Part shown: positions 1 through 8,525 of the stretch, in pieces | Layout of the letters: each line of letters opens with the position of its first letter | Numbering within the stretch: the stretch's first letter is position 1 | Source of the DNA: CBDFLD01 sp965249005 | GTDB lineage: Bacteria > Acidobacteriota > UBA6911 | Assembly: GCA_965249005.1 (NCBI GenBank) | Contig: CBDFLD010000023.1 | Coordinates: forward strand, 558,001 to 622,000 | DNA length: 64,000 nucleotides | Direction of reading: 5' to 3' | Translations under genes and position numbers: made by a program | Notes under the pieces: generated by a model | The model's input: the letters and a program-made list of their open reading frames with translations, nothing else | The model's database searches: none | What the model was told of the DNA's origin: nothing

Positions 1-1
1 C

Positions 2-160
2 TTCGAGGACATGGAGCGCCGGGTTCCCGACATCGGCAAGATCAAAAAGCTGATCGGTTATGAAAACACGTACGATCTGGACAGAATCCTCTCAGAGGTC
101 ATCCAGTACGAGAGGATCCCGCTGATCTCCCGGCAGCGCTCGAAGAAAAGTGCCCGCTAG
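2..160 (+). CDS. C-terminal end of an NAD-dependent sugar epimerase/dehydratase (partial)
   Basis: The window opens inside a reading frame that ends at TAG 158-160 and gives the last 52 residues. The segment RRVPDIGKIKKLIGYENTYD, followed by a short helix (LDRILSEVIQYER), is the usual ending of extended SDR sugar-nucleotide epimerases/dehydratases of the UDP-glucose 4-epimerase or UDP-glucuronate decarboxylase type, where Pro-Asp-Ile-x-Lys introduces the last substrate-domain helix. The Rossmann part and the catalytic residues lie upstream of the window, so the substrate cannot be given. It reads in the same direction as the polysaccharide genes that follow and is probably part of that locus. 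Confidence 0.7.
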   Translation, partial: FEDMERRVPDIGKIKKLIGYENTYDLDRILSEVIQYERIPLISRQRSKKSAR

Positions 161-167
161 CCAGCCT

Positions 168-192
168 TTTCGAAGGGCTTCGCCCTTCGAAA
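168..192 (+). other. perfect 11-bp hairpin between epimerase and glycosyltransferase
   Basis: TTCGAAGGGC and GCCCTTCGAA flank a TTC loop, with one further T-A pair outside. It lies between the stop at 160 and the GTG at 212. No U-run follows on the + strand, so it is not a classical intrinsic terminator; it could be an mRNA 3' stabiliser or a bidirectional signal. Confidence 0.5.
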
Positions 193-211
193 TTCCAAAC
201 TCCAAACTCTT

Positions 212-1405
212 GTGAGAGATAAGGCTGTGCGCCCCATTACGGTTCTGATTCCTGCCCGCAACGCCGGCGCGACAATCGAGCGAGCGCTCCGCTCGGTAAT
301 GGCACAAGGCGATTTTCCCATCGTGCTGGTAGATGATTTTTCGAGCGACGACACCGTACTGATCGCCCGGGAGCTCTGCAGAGACCAGTTGCATGTCGTG
401 CAAACCGAGACACACGGGACGATTGGGATCGTACGCCAAACGGCCATCCAGGCGACCGACTCCCCTTACGCCGTCTGGCTGGATTCCGATGACGAATTCC
501 TCCCCGAGCGAGTGCCGAGGATGCTGCAAGCTCTCCAAACGGACAAGGCGGATATCGTGTGCGACGGGGCCGAGCTTCACGATCCGTCCAGTCCGGTGGC
601 AGTCCAGGTCCTCCCCATTCCGGACTTCCTGAGAGCCCGTCATCCTCTGGCCCGGCTCTTCGAGCGGAATTACCTTCCAAGCATAGGAGCCCTGGGGGTT
701 CGGGTCGCTTTCGCCCTGGAGATCGGCTACGACCCACTTCTGCACGGAGCCGAAGACCTCGACTTCATGCTTCGTGCCATTGCTGCGGGCGGAAGGGTCG
801 GGCTCCTCGAATCCGTTGGCTATCGGATCCACGCACAGCCGGAAAGCCTATCGCGCCAGCTGCACAACCAGAGGAGAATGGTCCGCCAGTGTCTAGGCAA
901 GCACGACTACCACGATATCCGTCGTTTGTATTCGCAGGCCGGCTACTCCGGTCCTCTGACCCAATGGGGTTTGATTTCCGTTGCCATCTACCGGGAAGAG
1001 TATCATCGCGCCCTGCGGTGGGTTCTGGAGATCGAATCCGCCAACCCAGATGACAACCTTATCCTCGAGCCCGACGGCCCGGCTCCCTTTGTGGAGAGCT
1101 GGAGAATCCAATTTCATCGCGGCACCTTGCACCTGTATTTGGGACAGCTGACGGATTCGATTGCCTGCCTCGAAGCGGCCGAGGATATCCGGCCCTCGGC
1201 CGAGGGGGCAAACAATCTAGGTGTGGCTCTTGCTAAGTCCGGGCGCATTTCTGAGGCACGAGAGCAAGTGGCCCTGGCTTCGGCGCGCGATTCGCAATAC
1301 CTGGATGCGAATTTGAACGCTCGGAGCGATATGCCGGATCGAATCACCTCGCACCCGCTGCGCTCCCTTCCCAGCCGGAAAAGTTACTCTCCGGATGTCC
1401 TCTAG
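212..1405 (+). CDS. family 2 glycosyltransferase with C-terminal TPR-like helices
   Basis: A GT-A fold glycosyltransferase of family GT2 is seen in residues 5-210: the N-terminal strand ITVLIPARNAGATIERAL, the nucleotide-binding VLVDDFSSDDT, and WLDSDDEFLP, which holds the metal-binding DxD. It should transfer a sugar from a nucleotide sugar to a lipid-linked glycan at the cytoplasmic face of the inner membrane. The last 130 residues form helical pairs resembling TPRs (HRGTLHLYLGQLTDSIACLE, then NNLGVALAKSGRISEAREQV). No membrane segment is visible. GTG 212 starts the open frame; a second GTG at 227 (VRPITVLIP) is equally possible. Donor and acceptor are unknown. Confidence 0.8.
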   Translation: MRDKAVRPITVLIPARNAGATIERALRSVMAQGDFPIVLVDDFSSDDTVLIARELCRDQLHVVQTETHGTIGIVRQTAIQATDSPYAVWLDSDDEFLPERVPRMLQALQTDKADIVCDGAELHDPSSPVAVQVLPIPDFLRARHPLARLFERNYLPSIGALGVRVAFALEIGYDPLLHGAEDLDFMLRAIAAGGRVGLLESVGYRIHAQPESLSRQLHNQRRMVRQCLGKHDYHDIRRLYSQAGYSGPLTQWGLISVAIYREEYHRALRWVLEIESANPDDNLILEPDGPAPFVESWRIQFHRGTLHLYLGQLTDSIACLEAAEDIRPSAEGANNLGVALAKSGRISEAREQVALASARDSQYLDANLNARSDMPDRITSHPLRSLPSRKSYSPDVL

Positions 1406-1583
1406 TCCCGAATCCTGCGCCCCCGCGCGCCACTGCGCGCCCCCCCTGCGCTCCCCTGGGCTCATGGTCCGGAAGCTGATTCCTAAAGCAGCCAATAACG
1501 TGAGACGATGAGGGCACCGGATGGGTGGCCCAACGCGGGACAACCTCCCCCGGACCCCACTCTCTCAAAGAAATGGCCTTTCA

Positions 1584-4088
1584 ATGGCTTCGACGGTTTC
1601 TAACCCTTCCAAGGCAAGCCCTCAGAAAACGAGCGCACTGCGTTTACCCGACGGCACCCTAGCACCGGCGTTGTTGCACAGTGTCGTCCAAGATGATGCA
1701 GGCCACCTCTACTATTCCGACGAGTTCAATCATCGGGTTGTCTCACTCACTCCAGAGGGAGCTGTTCGCTGGTCCGTCGGGGAAAAGGGCTCCGATCCAG
1801 GGGAGTTTTGGTATCCACGCGGGCTGTCGATCGGTTGGCTCCGGACGGGCCAAGAGAATCTCCGGTGTCTAGCCGTTTGCGACGCCTGGAACCACCGTAT
1901 CCAGTTTCTCGGACTCGACGGCAAGCCACTGCACTCCTGGAACCGCTCCGGGGAGCGCGTCTTTGACGATGTCTCCGATATCCGCTTTTTGGCCCGTCAG
2001 GATGAGAACCTGTCTGGCGGGCATTGGCTGGTGCTGGATCGAGGCAACCATCGCCTCTGCGTGATGGCAACGGGCGGGGATCTCGTTCTCGAGATTGGAC
2101 GCGAAATGGCGCCGCGCTTCGAGGATCTGTGGGACAAGCAGCAGCCGATGAACCTGGATCACGCCTTGCCAACGGGATTCGTTCGGCCTTCTCCAGCCTA
2201 TGATCCGCTCTACTACCCCGACCGAATTCTGGGTCGCGGGGACGACGCAATATTTCTATCCGAACCCCACTCGGGACGGCTGAAACAGGTCTTGGCCGGC
2301 AACCTCTTCCCCCTCGCTATCCAGAGTCCCGGCGACGGGATATGGATCTCCGGGGATGAGTCGGGATTCATTAGCTGGCAGGAACAAGACAGGCGCCTCA
2401 GTCACTTCTGCTGTGCCTCGATGACATGGGCAGACGCGCAAGTCGAAGGAACGCCGGTGTCTTCCAGTCTTCCCTCCGACCAATTCTGGCTTCAAATCCA
2501 GGGTCGGCTGGAAAAATTCCAGTGGCCGGCAAAAAACCGGACCCTGTCGTCGCGACCGTTCAGCCTGCTGTGGGCAACGTTGCAGGAAGATGTCCGTGCG
2601 ACCAGCGCGAGTGAAGAAACGAGCGGTGCGCTGCTGGAACTGAGCCGGCTCCTGGAGCCTGTCCCGGGCTTGGCCAGTGCGGTGATCGATCTATTGCAGG
2701 TTCAGTTCCGGGATGTCGACGCTCTCGCAAAGATGGCGTTGAAAATTCAAGAAAACTCACTCCGGGTACGCGAAGATGTGCTCAAGGCTCGGCGCGCAAT
2801 CAACCGGCCGATTCATCGTCTCTACCTGGCACTTCAGAAATCCAGTCTACTCTGCAGTGACACTACGGGGCCGGAGCAGCGGGGACGCCTGACGCAGGTG
2901 TCGGAAATGTGGGAAGATCTGTGCACCTCCATCTACAGAAGGATGGACGATATACAGCGGAAGGTAGACGAGCTGTACTCACTCCGGATCTCACTACCGA
3001 CATACCTTCCCCCTGGTCCCGCCGCAGCATCGCCGGATGGAGACGAGGATCTGATCCGGGCATGGAGAGTTGCGCTTGTGCGACACGAAGAGTCGCTCCA
3101 AGAGATCATCAAGGAGGTGGACCGGTGGATCCGTCCCGCGGAGACGGTGGCATTGTTTCCGGGGCCTTTGAAAGCGGATCCGTCAGCCGATGGCGTTGCC
3201 TTTGCCACATCGAGCCCCTGGATTTGGCCCCCCACTCCCCATCGTCAATGTGGCTCGAAACACCTGGAGGAAACAGCGTGCATAGACCTGGGTTCCGCCG
3301 GTCGAGCGAAGTCGCCGGCCCCTGGCCGAATCGCTAGAACCTCAAACGGACACTTGTTTGTATCTCTCGCCCAGGGTCAGGCCGTGGTCCATCTCGATAG
3401 TCAAGGATCACTGTTGGAAACAGTGCCGGAAGCAACCCTCCCGCCGCTGACACGGCCGGTGGGGATTGCCGCAGACGAGCGGGATCGAATCTGGGTTCTG
3501 AACCTGGACGAACCGTTCATTTGGATCTACGACGTCTCCGCCGGATCGTGGACTCCACTGTCCATCTGTCAGGAATTCAAAATCCCCTACGGAATCTGTT
3601 CGACGCCCAGAGGAACCATGCTTGTTACAGACATGGGTAGCGACCAAGTCTTGGAGGTATGGCCCAACGGTTCGACCAGAGTCCTTTATCCAGGTTCAGC
3701 AACCCCCCTTTCCGGGAGGCTCCGCCTTCCAGTTTCCGTATTCGTGGATCGACAGCAACCGGAGAGTTCTCGCTGGGTCGTGGACCAGAGGAACCACCGC
3801 CTTCTAAAAATCGACGAGGAGGGAAATCACCTTCGCGAAATTGGCTCTCTCGGCTGGGGGGCCAATAAACTGCTGAGGCCCGAATGTGCCGCTCAGTTTT
3901 CCGACGGCATCATCGCGGTGAGCGCGTATCGATTCCATCGGAAAATAATGCTTTGGACACCTGAAGGCGAGAAGATAGAAGACTTGGCGGTGGACTTCTC
4001 CCCAAGCGGTCTGCTCGTTGACGGAGATAAGCTCATCGCCGCTGATTGGGATGCGTGTCATCTTCGGGTGTTCCGCCGCAACTATTGA
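1584..4088 (+). CDS. large NHL-repeat (six-bladed propeller) protein, two propeller regions
   Basis: This is an 834-residue protein from ATG 1584 (MASTVSNPSK); an upstream in-frame GTG/ATG region from 1521 adds low-complexity residues and is less likely. NHL signatures occur near the N-terminus (YYSDEFNHRVVSLTPEG, CDAWNHRIQFLGLDG, VLDRGNHRLCVM) and again near the C-terminus (VTDMGSDQVLEVWPNG, VVDQRNHRLLKIDEEG). They imply two beta-propellers separated by about 220 mainly helical residues. NHL propellers are protein, RNA or ligand binding scaffolds. No signal peptide is seen, so it is probably cytosolic. Its place between a glycosyltransferase and sugar-nucleotide genes suggests a scaffold or sensor for the polysaccharide machinery, but this is inference. 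Confidence 0.75.
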   Translation: MASTVSNPSKASPQKTSALRLPDGTLAPALLHSVVQDDAGHLYYSDEFNHRVVSLTPEGAVRWSVGEKGSDPGEFWYPRGLSIGWLRTGQENLRCLAVCDAWNHRIQFLGLDGKPLHSWNRSGERVFDDVSDIRFLARQDENLSGGHWLVLDRGNHRLCVMATGGDLVLEIGREMAPRFEDLWDKQQPMNLDHALPTGFVRPSPAYDPLYYPDRILGRGDDAIFLSEPHSGRLKQVLAGNLFPLAIQSPGDGIWISGDESGFISWQEQDRRLSHFCCASMTWADAQVEGTPVSSSLPSDQFWLQIQGRLEKFQWPAKNRTLSSRPFSLLWATLQEDVRATSASEETSGALLELSRLLEPVPGLASAVIDLLQVQFRDVDALAKMALKIQENSLRVREDVLKARRAINRPIHRLYLALQKSSLLCSDTTGPEQRGRLTQVSEMWEDLCTSIYRRMDDIQRKVDELYSLRISLPTYLPPGPAAASPDGDEDLIRAWRVALVRHEESLQEIIKEVDRWIRPAETVALFPGPLKADPSADGVAFATSSPWIWPPTPHRQCGSKHLEETACIDLGSAGRAKSPAPGRIARTSNGHLFVSLAQGQAVVHLDSQGSLLETVPEATLPPLTRPVGIAADERDRIWVLNLDEPFIWIYDVSAGSWTPLSICQEFKIPYGICSTPRGTMLVTDMGSDQVLEVWPNGSTRVLYPGSATPLSGRLRLPVSVFVDRQQPESSRWVVDQRNHRLLKIDEEGNHLREIGSLGWGANKLLRPECAAQFSDGIIAVSAYRFHRKIMLWTPEGEKIEDLAVDFSPSGLLVDGDKLIAADWDACHLRVFRRNY

Positions 4089-4509
4089 GGCTTTTTGCTC
4101 GTATCCATCCTGTCTCAGGGCCGCCAACCGATCCCAATAATTAACCGTTTCCAATGAAGGGGCGGAGAGCGATAAGGAGAAAGGCCGACAGCGAAACTTC
4201 AATCAGTTAATAATCACGGGCCCCAGATTCTCCTCCGGTGCTACACCGACCTGCTGAAACTCCCTTCGCCATTGAACATCCCCCCTCACGCTTCCCCCGG
4301 TTCCATTCATTCAACAGATAAAAAAGGCTAATCATTCTCAGACCCCGGCCGATTCAAACTGGAGTTTTCCCGGTGCCGCTAAGGTCACCGTCAGATTTAT
4401 TGAAAACCTAATTGTCATCAATCGGTTGCGTAGAAAGCGCACTGTGACTGAGGGGGCGAAGCTGTAACCGCCGATTGTGCCCCGAGCCGCCGAACCCTTT
4501 GCTCAATGG
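4089..4509. other. intergenic gap with no gene recognised
   Basis: About 400 bases separate the NHL gene from the thiamine-diphosphate genes. Open frames here show no family resemblance. No convincing sigma-70 promoter or intrinsic terminator was found by eye, although the AT-richer stretch near 4310-4430 is the likeliest place for the promoter of the downstream run. The 5' end of the next gene may extend into this gap. Confidence 0.4.
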
Positions 4510-5652
4510 ATGAATTCCAACAACCCGGCGGTTACCAGAACCTTCCCTCGTTACCCTCATCCGGTAGCGTCCACGCGTAACCCGACCAGGAGAATCACGT
4601 TGCAATCCACTATCCAAACCTGGACCGAAGCGCCGAGTCGGTATCCGGACCGACTTGCACGTGGCCGATCCCGAACCGACACAATCACCTTGCCGAACCC
4701 AGAGCTTTCACTGTCGCTCTATAAAAAGCTATATCTCATACGGGAAGCGGAGGATAGCATCGGCAAGCACTACTTCGATGACGAGATGAAAACACCGATG
4801 CACATGTCGGCTGGGGCGGAACACATCTCGGCCGGCATCTGTGAAGCACTGCAAGACAGCGACCAGGTTTTCGGGACCTATCGCAGCCACGCTCTTTATC
4901 TGGCGAAGACCATGGAGACCGATCTCTTCTTCGGGGAGCTCTACGGAAGGGCCACCGGGTGCGCCGGTGGCATCGCCGGGTCCATGCATCTGTCGCTTCC
5001 GCGAAAGGGTTGCATGCCTTGTTCGGCAATCGTGGCCAGTAACATCTCGGTTGCGGCTGGCGCTGCCTTTGCCCAGAGAGCAAAGAAGCTGGGCCACGTG
5101 GTGGTTGCCTTCTTTGGCGACGGCGCTCTCGAGGAGGGTGCCTTCTGGGAGTCGCTCAACCTCGTCTGCATGATGAGGCTCCCGATCCTCTTCGTCTGCG
5201 AAGACAACGGTCTAGCTGTCCATACATTCCAAACTGAGCGACAGGGATTCTATTCCATTACCGACATCGTGGAACGATTCGATATTCGTGTTCGGGAGAG
5301 CTCGACAACCGATGTGGAGACAGTAAACCGTCTAGCCCATGAGGCGGTCACCGAGCTGAGGCAGGGCGCCGGGCCCTGGTTCATTCGTTTCCGCTACTAC
5401 CGCTACCTCGAGCACGTGGGAGTTTCTGAAGATTTCAAGTTCGGGTACCGGGAGACCTTCGAAGCAGATCCCTGGAAACAGCGGGATTGCCTGCAGGTCC
5501 AGCGTGAACGCCTACTTGCGGGAGGCATCTCTCTCGAAGAGGTCTCGGCGCTCGAGTCAGAGGTTCGAGAAATGGTCGAGCGAAGTCGACAAAAAGCACA
5601 GCGGGCGCCTTTTGCCGACGGCGCCACACTTTCATCGATGGTCTACGGGTAA
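4510..5652 (+). CDS. thiamine-diphosphate 2-oxoacid dehydrogenase E1 alpha-like subunit
   Basis: This resembles the E1 alpha subunits of pyruvate or acetoin dehydrogenase. It shows LYLIREAEDSI, then FGTYRSHALYLAK, GCAGGIAGSMHL, and the ThDP/Mg motif starting GDGALEEGAFWESLNL and ending CEDNGLAVHT (GDG...N). The family decarboxylates a 2-oxoacid and holds the acyl group on ThDP. It is followed after 7 nt by the beta subunit. No E2 or E3 gene is in the window, so the pair may not form a normal dehydrogenase complex. It could deliver a two-carbon unit to a keto sugar, as YerE does for yersiniose; this is inference. ATG 4510 is chosen, but homology begins only near TTG 4692. Confidence 0.8.
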   Translation: MNSNNPAVTRTFPRYPHPVASTRNPTRRITLQSTIQTWTEAPSRYPDRLARGRSRTDTITLPNPELSLSLYKKLYLIREAEDSIGKHYFDDEMKTPMHMSAGAEHISAGICEALQDSDQVFGTYRSHALYLAKTMETDLFFGELYGRATGCAGGIAGSMHLSLPRKGCMPCSAIVASNISVAAGAAFAQRAKKLGHVVVAFFGDGALEEGAFWESLNLVCMMRLPILFVCEDNGLAVHTFQTERQGFYSITDIVERFDIRVRESSTTDVETVNRLAHEAVTELRQGAGPWFIRFRYYRYLEHVGVSEDFKFGYRETFEADPWKQRDCLQVQRERLLAGGISLEEVSALESEVREMVERSRQKAQRAPFADGATLSSMVYG

Positions 5653-5659
5653 GTCGGAT

Positions 5660-6703
5660 ATGAGCAGATTGATCAAATTCAAGGATGCCCTTAAAGAGGC
5701 GCAGCACGAAGAAATGGCCCGAGATCCCAACGTGTTCGTCTACGGCGTCGATGTCGCGGATCACAAACGTATTTTCGGCAGTACGGCCGATCTCGTCGAA
5801 TCCTTTGGGCCCTCACGCTGCTTCAGCACGCCTCTTTCGGAGGATGCACTGGCTGGCTTTGGCCTTGGAGCTGCAGTCAATCACATGCGGCCCATCAACG
5901 TCCATATCCGGGTGGATTTCCTCTTGCTTGCCATGAACCAGCTGGCCAACATGATCAGCAGCTACCAGTTCGGCTCGGCTGGTGAGCTGAAGGCGCCGAT
6001 CGTTTTTCGTTCGGTGATCGGCCGAGGATGGGGACAGGCCTATCAACACAGCAAGACCCTCCATTCCTTTTTCGCACACCTGCCTGGCCTGAAGGTCATC
6101 TTGCCCTCGACCGTCGCCGATGCCAAGGGACTGCTCAAATCCGCCATTCGTGATGATAACCCCGTAGTCTTTCTCGAGCACCGCTGGCTTTACGAGGTGG
6201 AGGGGACGGTACCGGAGACCTCCGATCGGGAGCCGATCGGTCGCTGCCGTATCCTCAGGGAAGGAAGCGACATCACGATCGTCGCCGTTTCCTGGATGAA
6301 TATCGAAGCGCTCAAAGCGGCCGAGATTCTCGAGCGAAGAGGCGTGAGTGTCGAAGTCATAGATCCACGTACCATCTCCCCTTTGGATATCGAAACGATC
6401 GTGGCCTCGGTGTCGAAGACCCGACGTTGCCTGGTCGCAGACTATGATTGGGTCTTTTGTGGGTTCGGGGCAGAGGTGACCGCCGAGGTGCAGCAACGAT
6501 GCTTTGGCCAGCTCGATCACCCGGTCCGCCGTCTGGGCTTCCAGGCTTTTCCATGTCCAACCAGTCGGCCACTGGAGAATGCCTATTACCCGTACGCGAA
6601 GGACATCGTTCATCTCGTAGACGAAATGCTCGATCAGGCAAAGACGGACGTTTCTGGAGAGGAATTCTACTCTTGGGAAAACCGGTTCAAGGGACCATTC
6701 TGA
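5660..6703 (+). CDS. thiamine-diphosphate 2-oxoacid dehydrogenase E1 beta-like subunit
   Basis: This 347-residue E1 beta-type protein carries the pyrimidine-binding domain (SRLIKFKDALKEAQHEEM, CFSTPLSEDALAGFGLGAAV) and a C-terminal transketolase-type domain (SDITIVAVSWMNIEALKAAE, VIDPRTISPLDIETI). The Glu in PLSEDAL fits the ThDP-activating glutamate. ATG 5660, 7 nt after the alpha stop, begins MSRLIKFKDAL, typical of E1 beta; a longer open frame from 5504 only overlaps the alpha gene. With the alpha subunit it should form an alpha2beta2 ThDP enzyme. The stop at 6703 lies inside the next gene's probable start region, so the two are translationally linked. Confidence 0.85.
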   Translation: MSRLIKFKDALKEAQHEEMARDPNVFVYGVDVADHKRIFGSTADLVESFGPSRCFSTPLSEDALAGFGLGAAVNHMRPINVHIRVDFLLLAMNQLANMISSYQFGSAGELKAPIVFRSVIGRGWGQAYQHSKTLHSFFAHLPGLKVILPSTVADAKGLLKSAIRDDNPVVFLEHRWLYEVEGTVPETSDREPIGRCRILREGSDITIVAVSWMNIEALKAAEILERRGVSVEVIDPRTISPLDIETIVASVSKTRRCLVADYDWVFCGFGAEVTAEVQQRCFGQLDHPVRRLGFQAFPCPTSRPLENAYYPYAKDIVHLVDEMLDQAKTDVSGEEFYSWENRFKGPF

Positions 6704-7560
6704 CTGAACCCGCAGAGTTATCTCGAAAGGCGGCGCAGCTGCGACTCGATGTCCTTCACACCGTGGCGAAGGCGAAGAAAGGCCACGTGGGCGGGGCTCT
6801 TTCGGTCTTGGATATTCTGGTAAGTCTTTTCCATGGTGGCTTCCTCCGATACGAGCTCGGTCGCCGGCTCGGTGCTTCAGCTGTCCGATCCCGTTGTGCG
6901 TCGATCGAATCCGGACAGGATCGTTTCATACTGAGCAAGGGGCATTGCTCTGTCGCGCTATATGCGGTACTGGCCGACCTGGGCTTCTTCCCAAGGGAAG
7001 AGCTGTCAAGCTACAACACCAACGGCGGCCTTCTGGGAGAACATCCGGATTATACGATTCCGGGGGTCGAAACAAGCTCCGGCTCACTGGGCAACGGGCT
7101 CGGAATCGGGGCTGGCCTGGCATGGGCGGCAAAGCTGGACGGCAAAGAGACCCGCGTATTCGTGGTCCTTGGCGACGGCGAGTGTCACGAGGGCGCCGTT
7201 TGGGAAGCTGCGCTCTTTGCTTCGCACCATCGCCTGAACAACCTGATCGCCATCATCGATCGCAACGGCTACTGTGTTCATGATACGACCGAGAATATTG
7301 TCCGGTTGGAGCCCTTCGAGGACAAGTGGCAGAGCTTCGCTTGGAACACCCGCCGGTTGAACGGACACGATTTCCCTTCCCTGAGAGAAGCGTTGAGGCA
7401 TGCATGTGAGGAGTCCTCCGGCCCAACGGTTCTGATCGCGGATACGATCAAGGGAAAAGGGGTTTCCTTCATGGAGAACAAGGCCGAGTGGCACCACGGT
7501 GTCGTGCAGGGTCCTAGTTATGACAGGGCCGTTGTGGAGCTGGAGGCTTGCCTTCAATGA
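6673..7560 (+). CDS. transketolase N-terminal subunit (split transketolase)
   Basis: This carries the ThDP-binding half of transketolase: AKAKKGHVGGALSVLDIL, RFILSKGHCSVALYAVL, GSLGNGLGIGAGLAWAAKL and GDGECHEGAVWEAALFA, continuing to DRNGYCVHD. Transketolase moves a two-carbon ketol unit between sugar phosphates and can make sedoheptulose 7-phosphate, the precursor of heptoses. The C-terminal half is encoded by the next gene (ATGA overlap). There is no ATG near the homologous N-terminus: TTG 6673, about 10 nt after a GGAGAGG, is the best start and overlaps the E1 beta end by 31 nt. A longer frame from 6448 is only overlap. Confidence 0.8.
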   Translation: MGKPVQGTILTEPAELSRKAAQLRLDVLHTVAKAKKGHVGGALSVLDILVSLFHGGFLRYELGRRLGASAVRSRCASIESGQDRFILSKGHCSVALYAVLADLGFFPREELSSYNTNGGLLGEHPDYTIPGVETSSGSLGNGLGIGAGLAWAAKLDGKETRVFVVLGDGECHEGAVWEAALFASHHRLNNLIAIIDRNGYCVHDTTENIVRLEPFEDKWQSFAWNTRRLNGHDFPSLREALRHACEESSGPTVLIADTIKGKGVSFMENKAEWHHGVVQGPSYDRAVVELEACLQ

Positions 7561-8525
7561 CGGTCGTCCCTCACCCCGTCGACCTTCGGGATGCCTTCTT
7601 TGACACGCTGCATCCAATCGTGTCCGAGGATGATTCGGTGATGATCCTTACCGCCGATCACGGTGCGCAGGGCCTTACCAGAATCCTGGAGGAGTTTCCC
7701 AGCCAAGCGTTCAACGTGGGCATCTCAGAGCAAAACATGGTGAACGTGGCATCCGGCCTCGCCTTGGCCGGTAAGCGTGTCTTTTGCTATACGATTGCCA
7801 ACTTTGTCACGCTCCGTTGCCTCGAGCAAATCAGCGTGAGCGTCTCTGGCAACGACCTGCCCATAAACCTCGTCAGCGTCGGCTGCGGTTTCACCTACAG
7901 CTCCGATGGGCCGACCCATCATGGTCTCTTCGATATGGCTGCCGCCGGTCTGGTGCCCGGAATGTCGGTGTTCAACGCCTCGGATGCATGGATCACACAG
8001 GAGTTTGCACGCGAATCCGCTCGCCTCCCGGGGGCCAATTACTTCCGGCTTGAAAAAGGAACGTTGCCCTTGGTCATGGAAGCAGAGTTGACGAATCTGT
8101 CGGATGGACTGCGGGTTGTTCGGCCTGCGGGCGATGTGATGCTCCTGGCCACCGGGATCATGGTCCATCGAGCCCTGGACCTCGCCGACAAACTGCGGGA
8201 AGAAGGTTGGGACGCGGGTGTGGTAGACGTTTTTCGGCCCGTGCCGATCAACACCAAGAAGTTGGCGCAAATCGCGGATACGGCACAAAGTCTTGTCACC
8301 CTGGAGGAGAGTTACTTGCCAGGGGGCTTCGGATCCTCGGTCTGCTCCGCGCTGCAAGATGAAAACGTTCAGGTGCCTGTGCTGAGATTGGGAATACCGC
8401 ATGAAACGACCTTCGCCTATGGAAATCGGCAATGGATGCACGAACAAGTGGGTCTGGACGGCGATCGGATTCTGCGACGGTTCAAGCAATGGCACGCCTC
8501 TCAGCTGAGCCTGGTTCATGATTGA
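7557..8525 (+). CDS. transketolase C-terminal subunit (split transketolase)
   Basis: This 322-residue protein contains the pyrimidine-binding and C-terminal domains of transketolase: DSVMILTADHGAQGL, FNVGISEQNMVNVASGLALA with the ThDP-activating Glu in ISEQNM, then VMLLATGIMVHRALDLADKL and VTLEESYLPGGFGSSV. The ATG at 7557 overlaps the TGA of the N-terminal subunit (ATGA). In several secondary-metabolite and polysaccharide loci transketolase is split in this way. The pair could supply sedoheptulose 7-phosphate for the heptose genes downstream, or do a two-carbon transfer to a modified sugar. Both are inferences from context. Confidence 0.85.
   Translation: MTVVPHPVDLRDAFFDTLHPIVSEDDSVMILTADHGAQGLTRILEEFPSQAFNVGISEQNMVNVASGLALAGKRVFCYTIANFVTLRCLEQISVSVSGNDLPINLVSVGCGFTYSSDGPTHHGLFDMAAAGLVPGMSVFNASDAWITQEFARESARLPGANYFRLEKGTLPLVMEAELTNLSDGLRVVRPAGDVMLLATGIMVHRALDLADKLREEGWDAGVVDVFRPVPINTKKLAQIADTAQSLVTLEESYLPGGFGSSVCSALQDENVQVPVLRLGIPHETTFAYGNRQWMHEQVGLDGDRILRRFKQWHASQLSLVHD

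Noticed and set aside
1425..1440. GCGCGC-cact-GCGCGC hairpin after the first glycosyltransferase
   Set aside because: The GC-rich stem has no T-run; self-complementary GC repeats are expected by chance in such sequence.
3804..4202. 132-codon open frame on the minus strand over the end of the NHL gene
   Set aside because: It mostly overlaps the NHL C-terminal propeller and has no conserved motif or plausible start.
5813..6613. 266-codon open frame on the minus strand
   Set aside because: It is a shadow of the E1 beta gene; conserved E1 motifs are on the + strand.
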